64,000 nt of DNA from Novosphingobium endophyticum. Lineage in GTDB: Bacteria > Pseudomonadota > Alphaproteobacteria > Sphingomonadales > Sphingomonadaceae. Both the position numbers and the translations under genes were made by a program. The stretch covers positions 248,001-312,000 of the forward strand of contig NZ_BMHK01000001.1 of NCBI RefSeq assembly GCF_014640675.1. Reading direction: 5' to 3'. Positions 18,648 through 26,533 of the stretch are shown here, piece after piece; within the stretch, counting starts at the first letter, position 1, and each line of letters begins with the position of its first letter. Under the pieces are notes generated by a model. It was not told where the DNA came from, made no database searches, and saw only the letters and a program-made list of their open reading frames with translations.

Positions 18648-19328
18648 TCAGGCAGTACACTTCGCCGGCAGCGAGAACAGATCGATGAAACGCCGGGCCA
18701 AGGCGGGATCGCCCTCGATCGCCAGCCTGCCCCCCGCTTCCTCGGGGCTGACCTTGCCGTAGAACACGGGCAGGAAATCCACCGCTTCCGGTGCGGTAAA
18801 GCGCAAGTCGGGCGATGCCATCCCCTCACCAACGGGATGGATGGCAAGGTCACCCTCGCGCAGCCGGCCGGCGAAATGCTGATCGCCGACATCGAAAGCT
18901 ATCCAGAGCTCCATTCCCTCGGTCTTGTTTGTGTCCAGCATGGTGCGCAGCGAGAGCATCAGCGCCACCGGCGTCAGCGGCAGCGCGGGATCATGCAGCG
19001 GAGAGCGAACGGCCCAGCGGCCCAGTTCCTGCAGAACGGGCTCCAGCGCCCTTCCCCATTCCGTCAGGCCATAGACTTGCGCCGCGACAGGCGGCTTGCG
19101 CCAGGAACGTTCCACAATGCCGGTCGCCTCAAGCGTTTCCAGCCGTTCGGTCAGGACCTTCGCGCTGAGGTTCGGCAGAGCCGCGCGCAGTTCGCTGAAG
19201 CGCCGCGCGCCCAGCATCATCTCGCGGACAATCAGCAGCGACCAGCGCTCTCCGATAAGCTCCATCGCGAAAGCCGCTCCGCAGGCGTCATCGTACCACC
19301 TGCCGTGTGGAGTTTCAGCTCCGTCCAT
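18648..19328 (-). CDS. HxlR-family winged-helix transcriptional regulator
   Basis: Regulator of about 226 aa. The N-terminal HxlR domain shows CGAAFAMELIGERWSLLIVR (residues about 14-33) with the conserved single Cys, then MMLGARRFSELRAALPNLSA and VLTERLETLEATGIVERSW. A C-terminal SCP2-like part (about 130-226, LWIAFDVGDQHFAGRLREGD) is found in a longer subset of the family. An ATG at 19367 would add 13 residues, but it lies between two copies of a probable operator, so I prefer the ATG at 19328. The gene is divergent from the VOC/GST cluster it most likely controls; many HxlR proteins sense electrophiles through the conserved Cys. Confidence 0.85.
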   Translation of the reverse strand: MDGAETPHGRWYDDACGAAFAMELIGERWSLLIVREMMLGARRFSELRAALPNLSAKVLTERLETLEATGIVERSWRKPPVAAQVYGLTEWGRALEPVLQELGRWAVRSPLHDPALPLTPVALMLSLRTMLDTNKTEGMELWIAFDVGDQHFAGRLREGDLAIHPVGEGMASPDLRFTAPEAVDFLPVFYGKVSPEEAGGRLAIEGDPALARRFIDLFSLPAKCTA

Positions 19329-19351
19329 CGCCGATTTCGACCCTTTGGTAT

Positions 19352-19383
19352 CTTTTTGTAACTTCATGGTTGCTTTTTGTAAC
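19352..19383. promoter_or_regulatory. Paired operator candidate for the HxlR regulator
   Basis: Two identical 11-bp copies of CTTTTTGTAAC (reverse strand GTTACAAAAAG) at 19352-19362 and 19373-19383. Their starts are 21 bp apart, i.e. two DNA turns, in the region between the divergent regulator and VOC genes. The sequence is AT-rich against a GC-rich background. Same-face spacing suits two regulator dimers; the identity of the bound protein is inference from position. Confidence 0.6.
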
Positions 19384-19436
19384 CCACAACAGCATCGTTT
19401 CGCAAGATCGATTCGCACCGACGATGGAGACGTAAC

Positions 19437-19865
19437 TTGAGCCGAATGATTTTCGTGAACCTGCCCGTGGCCGATCTGGCAGGGTCGAAAGCCTTCTACG
19501 AAGCACTGGGCTTTGTGAACAATCCGCAGTTCAGCGACGATACCGCCGCCTGCATGGTCTGGTCGGACACGATCTTCGTCATGATCCTGACGCATGAGAA
19601 ATGGGCGACATTCACCAGTCGCCCCATCCCCGACACCGGCTCGAGCGAGGTCATGCTCTGCCTTTCGTGCGAGAGCCGCGCGGATGTGAACCGCCTCACC
19701 GATACAGCGGGCGGCCATGGCGGCACGGCAGACATCAATCCGCAACAGGACCATGGCTTCATGATGAGCCGCAGCTTCGCCGATCCCGACGGGCACGTCT
19801 GGGAAGTGATGTGGATGGATCCGGCCGTAGCGTCGGGTGAAGCACCCGCCGAAGAGGCAGCCTGA
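19437..19865 (+). CDS. VOC (glyoxalase/bleomycin-resistance) family protein
   Basis: 142 aa, one VOC domain of paired beta-alpha-beta-beta-beta units. It starts MIFVNLPVADLAGSKAFYEA and ends with the characteristic FADPDGHVWEVMWMDP. A TTG start at 19437 is preceded by GGAG; the next in-frame ATG is three codons on. First gene of the HxlR-linked cluster. VOC proteins of this type bind metal and act as lactoylglutathione lyases, extradiol dioxygenases or resistance proteins; glyoxalase-like handling of a glutathione adduct would fit the GST genes beside it. Confidence 0.85.
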   Translation: MSRMIFVNLPVADLAGSKAFYEALGFVNNPQFSDDTAACMVWSDTIFVMILTHEKWATFTSRPIPDTGSSEVMLCLSCESRADVNRLTDTAGGHGGTADINPQQDHGFMMSRSFADPDGHVWEVMWMDPAVASGEAPAEEAA

Positions 19866-19891
19866 ACAACACTCGAAGGAGAAAAGCCGAG

Positions 19892-20557
19892 ATGCCCGTC
19901 GATCAAACCGCCACCACTCTCGTCACCGGCTTCGACAACGTACCGGCTTTCGCCCGTGGCCTGGTACGCGATCTGCGCGTCCGCTGGGCGCTGGAGGAGA
20001 TGGGTCGTACCTACTGCCCGCAGCTCTTGGACGCCTTCGCTCCCCGGCCTGAGGGATACCGCGACTGGCAGCCCTTCGGCCAAGTTCCGGCCTTCGCCGA
20101 GGGCGACCTGCGCCTGTTCGAAAGCGGCGCGATCCTGCTCTACCTCGGCGAGCAGGATGAACGCCTGCTTCCTCGTGACCCGGCCGGTCGGTGGGCGGCA
20201 ACGAGTTGGCTGATCGCGGCGCTCAACAGCGTCGAGCCGATGACCATGCAAATCGTCAATCTCGATGTGTTCCAGGCGGGCCAGCCCTGGACCAGGGACG
20301 CGCGCCCCTCCGCCGTGGAGATGGTGCGAGCCCGCCTCGCAAGCACCGAGAATGCCTTGGGAGACAAGGACTGGCTCGCCGGCCCGTTCTCGGTGGCCGA
20401 CATCATGATGGTCACGGTCTTGCGCAATCTCGACCATACCGACATCCTCGCAGGGTTCCCGGCGCTTTCGGCCTACAAGGCGCGGGGAGAGGCCCGACCG
20501 GCGTTCCGGCAAGCGCTTGCGGACCAGTCAGCCGGATACGTCGAGCAGGCGGCCTAG
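19892..20557 (+). CDS. Glutathione S-transferase family protein
   Basis: 221 aa with an N-terminal thioredoxin-like domain (RDLRVRWALEEMGRTY, about residues 28-43; GQVPAF with the cis-Pro; FESGAILLYLGE, the Glu-Ser glutathione contact) and an all-helical C-terminal domain (LAGPFSVADIMMVTVLRNL). GAAGGAG lies upstream. Second gene of the cluster. Substrate unknown; it would conjugate or remove glutathione from an electrophile. Confidence 0.88.
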   Translation: MPVDQTATTLVTGFDNVPAFARGLVRDLRVRWALEEMGRTYCPQLLDAFAPRPEGYRDWQPFGQVPAFAEGDLRLFESGAILLYLGEQDERLLPRDPAGRWAATSWLIAALNSVEPMTMQIVNLDVFQAGQPWTRDARPSAVEMVRARLASTENALGDKDWLAGPFSVADIMMVTVLRNLDHTDILAGFPALSAYKARGEARPAFRQALADQSAGYVEQAA

Positions 20558-20595
20558 ACATACCCGACGCTTCTTACCCCCTAAGGAGGCTTACC

Positions 20596-21363
20596 ATGAC
20601 TTACGTAGACGGATTCGTGATCGCGGTTCCCACCGCGAACAAGGACAGGTTTCTCAAGCACGCCAACCTCGGCGACCCGGTCTTCATGGATCACGGTGCC
20701 ACGCGGGTCGTCGAATGCTGGCAGGACAATGTCGAGAAGGGTCATACAACCGACTTCTTCGGCGCCGTCGACTGCCAGGAAGGCGAGTCGGTCGTCTTCA
20801 GCTGGATCGAATGGCCCGGCAAGGACGAGCGGCAGGCAGTAATGGGCCGGATGGATGAACTCGCCAAATCCGACGACCGCTTCAATCCCGAAAAGAATCC
20901 CGCCCCGTTCGACGGCAAGCGCATGATCTACGGCGGCTTTGCACCCATCGTCGAGGAAGGCGAATCTGTCGCCGGAGGCTATGTCCAGGGATTCATCGTC
21001 CCGGTCCCGGAGGGCAACAAGGAGGCCTATCGTGAAGCGGCGATGGCGATGTGGGACATCATGAAGGACTACGGCGCCAGCCGGGTCATCGAAGCCTGGC
21101 AGGACGATGTTCCGGAAGGCAAGCAGACCGACTTCTTCCGCTCGGTCAAGGCCGAGCCCGGCGAGATCGTTGTCTTCTCATTCGTCGAATGGTCCTCACG
21201 CGAGGCCTGCGACGGCGCGCACGAGAAGATGATGCAGGACGAGCGGATGAAGAAGTTCATGGGCGAGAACCCGGACGCGAAACCGCCGTTCGACGGCAAG
21301 CGCATGGTCTACGGCGGTTTCCGGCCTGTCGTCGAACTGACCAGATCCAGCGTGGGAGCATGA
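20596..21363 (+). CDS. Tandem DUF1428 (YbaA-like) protein
   Basis: 255 aa built of two copies of the DUF1428 domain, normally a single about 120-aa protein. Copy 1 begins MTYVDGFVIAVPTANKDRF and contains WQDNVEKGHTTDFFGAV and FDGKRMIYGGF; copy 2 begins GYVQGFIVPVPEGNKEAY and contains WQDDVPEGKQTDFFRSV and FDGKRMVYGGF. The fold is a ferredoxin-like alpha-beta barrel of unknown function. AAGGAGG lies just upstream of the ATG. The fusion probably replaces a homodimer. Confidence 0.88.
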   Translation: MTYVDGFVIAVPTANKDRFLKHANLGDPVFMDHGATRVVECWQDNVEKGHTTDFFGAVDCQEGESVVFSWIEWPGKDERQAVMGRMDELAKSDDRFNPEKNPAPFDGKRMIYGGFAPIVEEGESVAGGYVQGFIVPVPEGNKEAYREAAMAMWDIMKDYGASRVIEAWQDDVPEGKQTDFFRSVKAEPGEIVVFSFVEWSSREACDGAHEKMMQDERMKKFMGENPDAKPPFDGKRMVYGGFRPVVELTRSSVGA

Positions 21364-21366
21364 CCC

Positions 21367-22167
21367 ATGACTGATTGCCCGGCAAATTTCATCTGGTACG
21401 AGCTCATGACCACCGACCCCGACGCGGCGGCGGAGTTCTATGGCTCCGTTGTCGGTTGGAACATCGCGGCACAGCCTTCGCCCGAAGCGGGGGGAATGGA
21501 CTACCGCATGATCGAGCGTTCGGACGGCGGCATGGCCGGTGGTGTCTTCAGGCTGACCGAAGAAATGGCGTCCGGCGGAGCCCGGCCATGCTGGATGCCC
21601 TATCTCTACACGCCCGATGTCGATGCCGAAATCGCCGCGATCGAGAAGGAGGGCGGCAAGGCGCTGATGCCCGCAACCGACCTGCCGGTCGGCCGCATCG
21701 CCATGGTCGCCGACCCGCAGGGCGTACCGATCTACATCATGACCCCCGTGCCGCCCGAAGGGAAACAGGACGCCCCCAGCGACGTCTTCTCGGAAACGGA
21801 GGCAGAGCGCGTGCGCTGGAACGAACTGACCAGCCCGGACCAGGACGCCTCGATGGCCTTCTACGCCCGGCACTTCGGCTTCGAATTCAATGAGAAGATG
21901 CCGATGGGCGAAATGGGCGATTACTGCTTCATCCATCACCGCGGCACGCGCCTCGGCGCCGTCTCGCCGCAAACGAACGCGCAGCAGCCGGCCATGTGGC
22001 TGTTCTTTTTCGGTGTGCCCTCGATCCTGGAGGCGAAGGCGAGGATCGAGGCCGACGGCGGGAGGGTGATGATGGGTCCGATGGAGGTTCCCGGCGGCGA
22101 CTGGATCGTCATCGCAGGCGATCCTCAAGGAGCGCCGTTCGGGCTGGTGGGCCCGAAAGGCGGATGA
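21367..22167 (+). CDS. Tandem VOC family protein
   Basis: 266 aa with two complete VOC halves. The first (residues about 1-125) starts NFIWYELMTTDPDAAAEFY and ends DPQGVPIYIMTP; the second (about 140-266) starts VRWNELTSPDQDASMAFY and ends IVIAGDPQGAPFGLVGP. Actinobacterial relatives are annotated as hydroxylases or 27-kDa antigen Cfp30B-type proteins. It begins 3 nt after the DUF1428 gene, so the two are clearly co-transcribed. Confidence 0.88.
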   Translation: MTDCPANFIWYELMTTDPDAAAEFYGSVVGWNIAAQPSPEAGGMDYRMIERSDGGMAGGVFRLTEEMASGGARPCWMPYLYTPDVDAEIAAIEKEGGKALMPATDLPVGRIAMVADPQGVPIYIMTPVPPEGKQDAPSDVFSETEAERVRWNELTSPDQDASMAFYARHFGFEFNEKMPMGEMGDYCFIHHRGTRLGAVSPQTNAQQPAMWLFFFGVPSILEAKARIEADGGRVMMGPMEVPGGDWIVIAGDPQGAPFGLVGPKGG

Positions 22168-22243
22168 GCGAATAGTCATTGACGCGGACCTCATGTTCTA
22201 CGCATGTTCCGCATCAACCGCCTGTCCTTGAGGAGAGTGGATC

Positions 22244-22870
22244 GTGGCCGACTATACCTTCTATACCAACCCCATGTCGCGCGGGCAGATCGCCCGCTGG
22301 GCACTCCACGAAGCGCGCGCGGCTTACGATCAGGTCCTCGTCGACTGGAAGGCCAAGCCGGCCGGGTTCCTCGCCGCCAATCCCATGGGCAAGGTACCCA
22401 CGCTCGTCCACCACGCGGAGGATGGCGACCGGATCGTGACCGAGGCGGCCGCGATCTGCCTCTACCTCGCCGAGATGCATCCCGAAGCCGGACTCCTGCC
22501 GAACGATGCCGAGATGGCCGACTACTACCGCTGGACCTTCTTCGCCGCCGGCCCGGTGGAGCAGGCGATCACATCCCGCAACTTCAGGTTCGAGCCGTCG
22601 CCCGAACAGGAGGGTATGGCCGGCTGGGGCAGCTTCGATCGTACGATAGGCACTCTCGAAGCGCATCTTGACGGAAGCAAATGGGTGTGCGGAGACCGCT
22701 TCACAATGGCCGACGTCTATGTCGGCAGCACGGTCGACTGGGGCCTCAATTTCGGCATCATGCCCCCCCGCCGCGCTTTCGTCGGCTATGCCGAGCGCGT
22801 GCAGAACCGCGCCGCCTACAAGGCCGCCAAGGCCATCGACAACACGCTGATCGCGGAGATGAAGAAATGA
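22244..22870 (+). CDS. Glutathione S-transferase family protein
   Basis: 208 aa, GTG start with GAGGAGAG upstream. The N-terminal domain has FYTNPMSRGQIARWALHEA (Ser-containing GST active-site loop, about residues 5-23), GKVPTLV and TEAAAICLYLAEM; the C-terminal helical domain has GDRFTMADVYVGSTVDWGL. Its TGA overlaps the ATG of the next gene (ATGA). Unlike the first GST of the cluster, it keeps the N-terminal Ser region of the bacterial beta/theta classes. Confidence 0.88.
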   Translation: MADYTFYTNPMSRGQIARWALHEARAAYDQVLVDWKAKPAGFLAANPMGKVPTLVHHAEDGDRIVTEAAAICLYLAEMHPEAGLLPNDAEMADYYRWTFFAAGPVEQAITSRNFRFEPSPEQEGMAGWGSFDRTIGTLEAHLDGSKWVCGDRFTMADVYVGSTVDWGLNFGIMPPRRAFVGYAERVQNRAAYKAAKAIDNTLIAEMKK

Positions 22871-23355
22871 ACCCGAAGAACCGCGTCTGCCTCTGGTTCA
22901 ATCACGATGCCGAAGAGGCCGCGAATTTCTATGCCGAAACCTTTCCGGACACACGGATCGAATCGATCATACGGGCGCCCGGAGACTATCCCGGCGGCGA
23001 TGAGGGCAAAGTGCTCGTGGTGGAGTTCACCTGCGTGGGCATCCCGGCGATGGGCCTGAACGGCGGCCCGGAGTTTTCGCATTCGGAAGCGTTCTCGTTC
23101 CAGGTCGTCACCGAGGATCAGGACGAGACGGACCGTTACTGGAACGCCATCGTCGAGGGCGGCGGGCAGGAAAGCATGTGCGGCTGGTGCAAGGACAAGT
23201 GGGGGCTCTCATGGCAGATCACCCCGCGCCAGCTTCTGGACGTCTACAACGATCCGGACCCGGCGGCGACGAAGCGCGCCTTCGACGCGATGATGACGAT
23301 GCGAAAGATCGACATTGCCACTATCGAGGCAGCACGCGCGGGAGAGCCGGCGTGA
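22867..23355 (+). CDS. PhnB-like VOC family protein
   Basis: 162 aa of the PhnB/3-demethylubiquinone-methyltransferase-like VOC subgroup. It shows VCLWFNHDAEEAANFYAETF at the start, GIPAMGLNGGPEFSHSEAFS and the late CGWCKDKWGLSWQITPRQL that is hallmark for this subgroup. It is coupled to the GST upstream (ATGA) and to the next VOC gene (GTGA). Function in the family is mostly unknown. Confidence 0.88.
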   Translation: MNPKNRVCLWFNHDAEEAANFYAETFPDTRIESIIRAPGDYPGGDEGKVLVVEFTCVGIPAMGLNGGPEFSHSEAFSFQVVTEDQDETDRYWNAIVEGGGQESMCGWCKDKWGLSWQITPRQLLDVYNDPDPAATKRAFDAMMTMRKIDIATIEAARAGEPA

Positions 23356-23738
23356 GCGTTCAGCTCAACCATACGATCGTGTGGTGCACCGATCGCTTTC
23401 GTTCGGCCGATTTCCTGGCGGAAGTGTTCGGATTGCCCGAACCGAAGGACCTCTTTCACTTCCGCGTGGTGGAGGTCGCGAACGGCGTCTCGCTGGATTT
23501 CGCGGAAAAGGAAGGAGCCATCGCGCCCCAGCATTACGCCTTCCTGGTCAGCGAGCAGGAATTCGATGCGGTCATAGAGAAGATCAGGGCGAAGAGCCTG
23601 CAATACTGGGCCGATCCTGCCCGCAAGCACCCCGGCGAGATCAACCACAACGACGGCGGCCGCGGCGTCTATTTCGAAGGCCCCGATGGGCATTTCCTGG
23701 AAGCGCTGACAGTGCCTTATGGGGGATGGAAGGCATGA
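23352..23738 (+). CDS. VOC family protein
   Basis: 128 aa, GTG start overlapping the preceding stop. A single VOC domain: QLNHTIVWCTDRFRSADFLA at the N-terminus, QHYAFLVSEQEFDAVIEKI in the middle and GRGVYFEGPDGHFLEALTVP at the end, with His, His and Glu in metal-ligand positions. Fourth VOC gene of the cluster, also overlapped (ATGA) by the following GST gene. Confidence 0.85.
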   Translation: MSVQLNHTIVWCTDRFRSADFLAEVFGLPEPKDLFHFRVVEVANGVSLDFAEKEGAIAPQHYAFLVSEQEFDAVIEKIRAKSLQYWADPARKHPGEINHNDGGRGVYFEGPDGHFLEALTVPYGGWKA

Positions 23739-24388
23739 CGCTGGCGCTCTACGGTCATCCATTCTCCTCATACACCTGGAAGGCGCTCATCCCCCTCTAC
23801 GCCTACGACGTGGCATTCGAGTTCCGCATCGTCGACGCCGACCATCCAGAGAACGTCTCGGTTGTCCAGTCCGCCGGTCCGCTCGGGAAGTTTCCGGTAC
23901 TTCAGGACGGCGAAAACCTGCTGTTCGAAGCGACCACGATCATCGACTACATTGCCCGGCACCACACGGGCGAAGGCACGCTGATCCCTGACGATCCGGA
24001 CGCCGCGATCGGGATGCGCATGCTCGACCGGGTCTTCGACAATTATGTCATGAATTCGATGCAGATTGTCGTGGATGAATACCTGTGCAATGCCGAAAGT
24101 CCCGACATGGCGCGGTGCGGGGAAGCCCGGGCGCGGCTCGAGAAAACCTACGCCTGGCTCGAGGACTGGCTGCGCTTCTATCCTCCGATGGATCATGTGA
24201 CGCTGATCGAATGCGCGGCGTCGCCTTCGCTGTTCTATGCCGACTGGGTTCACCCGATTTCCGACAAATTCCCCCGGCTCAGGAGCTGGCGGGCGCATCT
24301 CCTGCAGCTTCGCCCCGTCGCCCGGTGTGTGGAGGATGCCCGCCCCTACCGCCCCTTCTTTCCGCTCGGCGCCCCCGACCGAGACTGA
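23735..24388 (+). CDS. Glutathione S-transferase family protein
   Basis: 217 aa. The N-terminal domain runs LALYGHPFSSYTWKALIPLY (Ser active-site loop), GKFPVLQ and FEATTIIDYIARHH; the C-terminal domain contains WLEDWLRFYPPMDHVTLIEC. Third GST of the cluster, coupled to the VOC gene upstream. The three GSTs differ from each other throughout, so they are not recent duplicates. Confidence 0.86.
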   Translation: MTLALYGHPFSSYTWKALIPLYAYDVAFEFRIVDADHPENVSVVQSAGPLGKFPVLQDGENLLFEATTIIDYIARHHTGEGTLIPDDPDAAIGMRMLDRVFDNYVMNSMQIVVDEYLCNAESPDMARCGEARARLEKTYAWLEDWLRFYPPMDHVTLIECAASPSLFYADWVHPISDKFPRLRSWRAHLLQLRPVARCVEDARPYRPFFPLGAPDRD

Positions 24389-24409
24389 CCACCCCCAGGA
24401 GAGATCAGC

Positions 24410-24862
24410 ATGCCCGACACGAACAAGGAGCTTTCGGTCACCCGCTTCATCGCGGCACCCCCGGCGAAGGTCTGGGAGATCATGACGAACCGGCAAGAGG
24501 AATGGTGGTGCCCTGTCCCGTGGCGCGCCGAGATCGACGAGCAGGACAAGCGCCCCGGGGGCGCCTCCAACATGACCTTCCACGGACCCGACGGCGAAAG
24601 GGAGCCACAGAACGGCATCTACCTCGCCTTTGATGAAGGTCGCCGCTTCGCCACTACGGACGCGGTGACCAGCAACCTTGAGCCCTCCGGCCCTTTCATG
24701 ATCGGCATCTGGGAAATCACGCCCGAGGGTGACGGCACCCGCTACACCGCGCGCGCCCGGCACTGGCGGGACGAGGATCGCAAGACCCACGAGGAAATGG
24801 GCTTCGTGGAAGGCTGGGGCGCATGCGCCGATCAGCTCAAAGCGCTCTGCGAGGCGGAATGA
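24410..24862 (+). CDS. SRPBCC (AHSA1-like) domain protein
   Basis: 150 aa. A START-like hydrophobic-pocket fold: ELSVTRFIAAPPAKVWEIMT opening, WWCPVPWRAEIDEQDKRPGG, a MTFHGPDG hairpin and the C-terminal helix HEEMGFVEGWGACADQLKAL. Last gene of the HxlR-linked cluster, 21 nt after the GST, and convergent with the J-domain gene. Such proteins bind small hydrophobic ligands; no catalysis can be assigned. Confidence 0.85.
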   Translation: MPDTNKELSVTRFIAAPPAKVWEIMTNRQEEWWCPVPWRAEIDEQDKRPGGASNMTFHGPDGEREPQNGIYLAFDEGRRFATTDAVTSNLEPSGPFMIGIWEITPEGDGTRYTARARHWRDEDRKTHEEMGFVEGWGACADQLKALCEAE

Positions 24863-24875
24863 TGCCCGCTCGGCG

Positions 24876-25475
24876 TCAGGCGAAGGCAGCCGCCTTCCTC
24901 AGCAACTGATACGCCTCCACGACGATCTGCAACCGCCGTTCATGGCTCCGGTCGCCGCCGTTGTGGTCGGGGTGATACTTTCGCAGCAGCAGCGTGTAGC
25001 GCTGACGCAGGCCCTTGCGGTCGACATCGCCGTCCAGCCCCAGCACGTCGAGCGCGCGCCGCTCGTTCGGGGTGAAGCGGTGGTTCCCGGGCTTCATGTC
25101 CGCCCGCCGGCGCTTCACATGGGCCTGCGCCCTGCCGCTGATAGCCTCCAGCGGATCGGAAAAGTCCGCCCAGCGCGGAACATCGTCCACGCCCGCATCC
25201 GGCCGGAAGGCGCGGGTCTGCGTGTTCCAGCCATAGAGCGGCGACTGGGCGCGCAGAATCTCCTCCGCCTCCATGCCTTCGAAGAAATCGTAGCCCGAAT
25301 TGAACTCGCGCACGTGTTCAAGGCAGAACCAGCGATAGTCGCCCGGGCCGTCAAAGCCGGACGGCCTCGGCCCCGGCGCCCGGAATTCGCCCGCCTCCTC
25401 GCACCCCGGCCAATGGCATTCGCGTCCCCGGGATTCGTATCGTCCATGAAATCTGCTGTACTTCACCGGCTTCAA
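24876..25475 (-). CDS. J-domain (DnaJ-like) protein
   Basis: About 199 aa with the J domain at the C-terminus (residues about 130-199): RRALDVLGLDGDVDRKGLRQ, then the diagnostic HPD in LLRKYHPDHNGGD. The N-terminal half has a Cys/His cluster (CHWPGCEEAGEFRAPGP and FCLEHVREFN) that could bind zinc. It should stimulate a DnaK-type Hsp70 on an unknown client. No good ATG exists; a TTG at 25475 or GTG at 25466 are the likely starts. Divergent from bolA. Confidence 0.8.
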   Translation of the reverse strand: MKPVKYSRFHGRYESRGRECHWPGCEEAGEFRAPGPRPSGFDGPGDYRWFCLEHVREFNSGYDFFEGMEAEEILRAQSPLYGWNTQTRAFRPDAGVDDVPRWADFSDPLEAISGRAQAHVKRRRADMKPGNHRFTPNERRALDVLGLDGDVDRKGLRQRYTLLLRKYHPDHNGGDRSHERRLQIVVEAYQLLRKAAAFA

Positions 25476-25505
25476 GATGGAGGCACTTGCGCCTAAATGG
25501 AAGCC

Positions 25506-25778
25506 ATGACTGGAACCATCACACAGGAAATGCGGCAACTGCTGGACACCGCATTTGCCCCGACCCGCCTCGATATCATCAACGATTCCGCCAGCCACAG
25601 CGGCCATTCGGGCGACGATGGCAGCGGCGAATCGCACTTCACCATCGAGATCGAGAGCGCGAGGTTCGCCGGCGCTTCACGCCTGCAGCGCCAGCGAATG
25701 GTCAACGCCGCGCTGGGCGACATCCCGGGCAACCGCGTCCACGCCGTCGCCATCAAGGCGCGAGCGCCGGGGGAGTAA
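25506..25778 (+). CDS. bolA: BolA family protein
   Basis: 90 aa. It has the BolA class II KH-like fold with FAPTRLDIINDSASHSGHSG and GESHFTIEIESARFAGASRL, and the C-terminal VNAALGDIPGNRVHAVAIKA. The conserved His in SGHSG and the following His can ligate a 2Fe-2S cluster with a monothiol glutaredoxin. An ATG at 25497 would add three residues. Divergent from the J-domain gene. Confidence 0.92.
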   Translation: MTGTITQEMRQLLDTAFAPTRLDIINDSASHSGHSGDDGSGESHFTIEIESARFAGASRLQRQRMVNAALGDIPGNRVHAVAIKARAPGE

Positions 25779-25783
25779 GACCC

Positions 25784-25812
25784 CGTCATCCCGGAGCAGG
25801 TCCGGGATGACG
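25784..25812. repeat. Short REP-like palindrome
   Basis: Perfect 12-bp arms CGTCATCCCGGA / TCCGGGATGACG with a 5-nt loop, directly after bolA. It shares its ends with the much longer inverted repeat at 17484-17588. It may serve as the bolA transcript end, but has no T run. Confidence 0.8.
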
Positions 25813-25876
25813 ACGGTTGTCTTCGCCGTCCATCGCGTGTTGCCCTTTCACCTTAGCGCGCCTAAATGCGCGCCCT

Positions 25877-26533
25877 ATGCCTCAACCGCTGACATTCGCC
25901 GTGCCCAAGGGCCGTATCCTCGACGAGGCGTTGCCGCTGATGGCACGCGCCGGTGTGGTGCCCGACGCGGAGTTCCACGACAAGAAATCGCGCGCGCTTT
26001 CCTTCGCCTGTGAAGACAGCGACATGCGCCTGATCCGGGTGCGCGCCTTCGATGTCGCGACATTCGTGGCGCATGGTGCGGCGCAGGTCGGCATCGTCGG
26101 ATCGGACGTGGTCGAGGAATTCAACTATTCGGACCTCTACGCGCCTGTCGATCTCGACATCGGCCATTGTCGCCTGTCGGTCGCCGAGCCGGTGGGAGAT
26201 GTTGGCGGGCCGCCGCCCTCGCACCTGCGTATCGCCAGCAAGTATCCCAACCTCACTCGCCGTCATTTCGAGAAGCTGGGTGTGCAGGCCGAAGTGGTCA
26301 AGCTCAACGGTGCGATGGAACTGGCGCCCTCGCTGGGCCTGTCGAGCCGGATCGTCGATCTCGTTTCCACCGGACGCACGCTCAAGGAGAACGGCCTTGT
26401 CGAAACGAGCCGCATCCTCGATATTTCCGCGCGTCTGATCGTCAACCGCGCCGCGCTCAAGACCGACGAGCGTGTTGCCGCGCTGGTGGAGCGCTTCCGC
26501 GCCCTCGTCGCCGAAGAGAAGGCGGCCGCCTGA
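25877..26533 (+). CDS. hisG: ATP phosphoribosyltransferase, short form
   Basis: First enzyme of histidine synthesis, joining PRPP and ATP. 218 aa, i.e. the short form lacking the C-terminal regulatory domain, which needs the HisZ subunit; hisZ is not in the window. Motifs: [20 protein letters not shown] at the start, [34 protein letters not shown], and [20 protein letters not shown] with the PRPP loop [11 protein letters not shown]. Its TGA overlaps the hisD ATG. Confidence 0.96.
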   Translation: MPQPLTFAVPKGRILDEALPLMARAGVVPDAEFHDKKSRALSFACEDSDMRLIRVRAFDVATFVAHGAAQVGIVGSDVVEEFNYSDLYAPVDLDIGHCRLSVAEPVGDVGGPPPSHLRIASKYPNLTRRHFEKLGVQAEVVKLNGAMELAPSLGLSSRIVDLVSTGRTLKENGLVETSRILDISARLIVNRAALKTDERVAALVERFRALVAEEKAAA

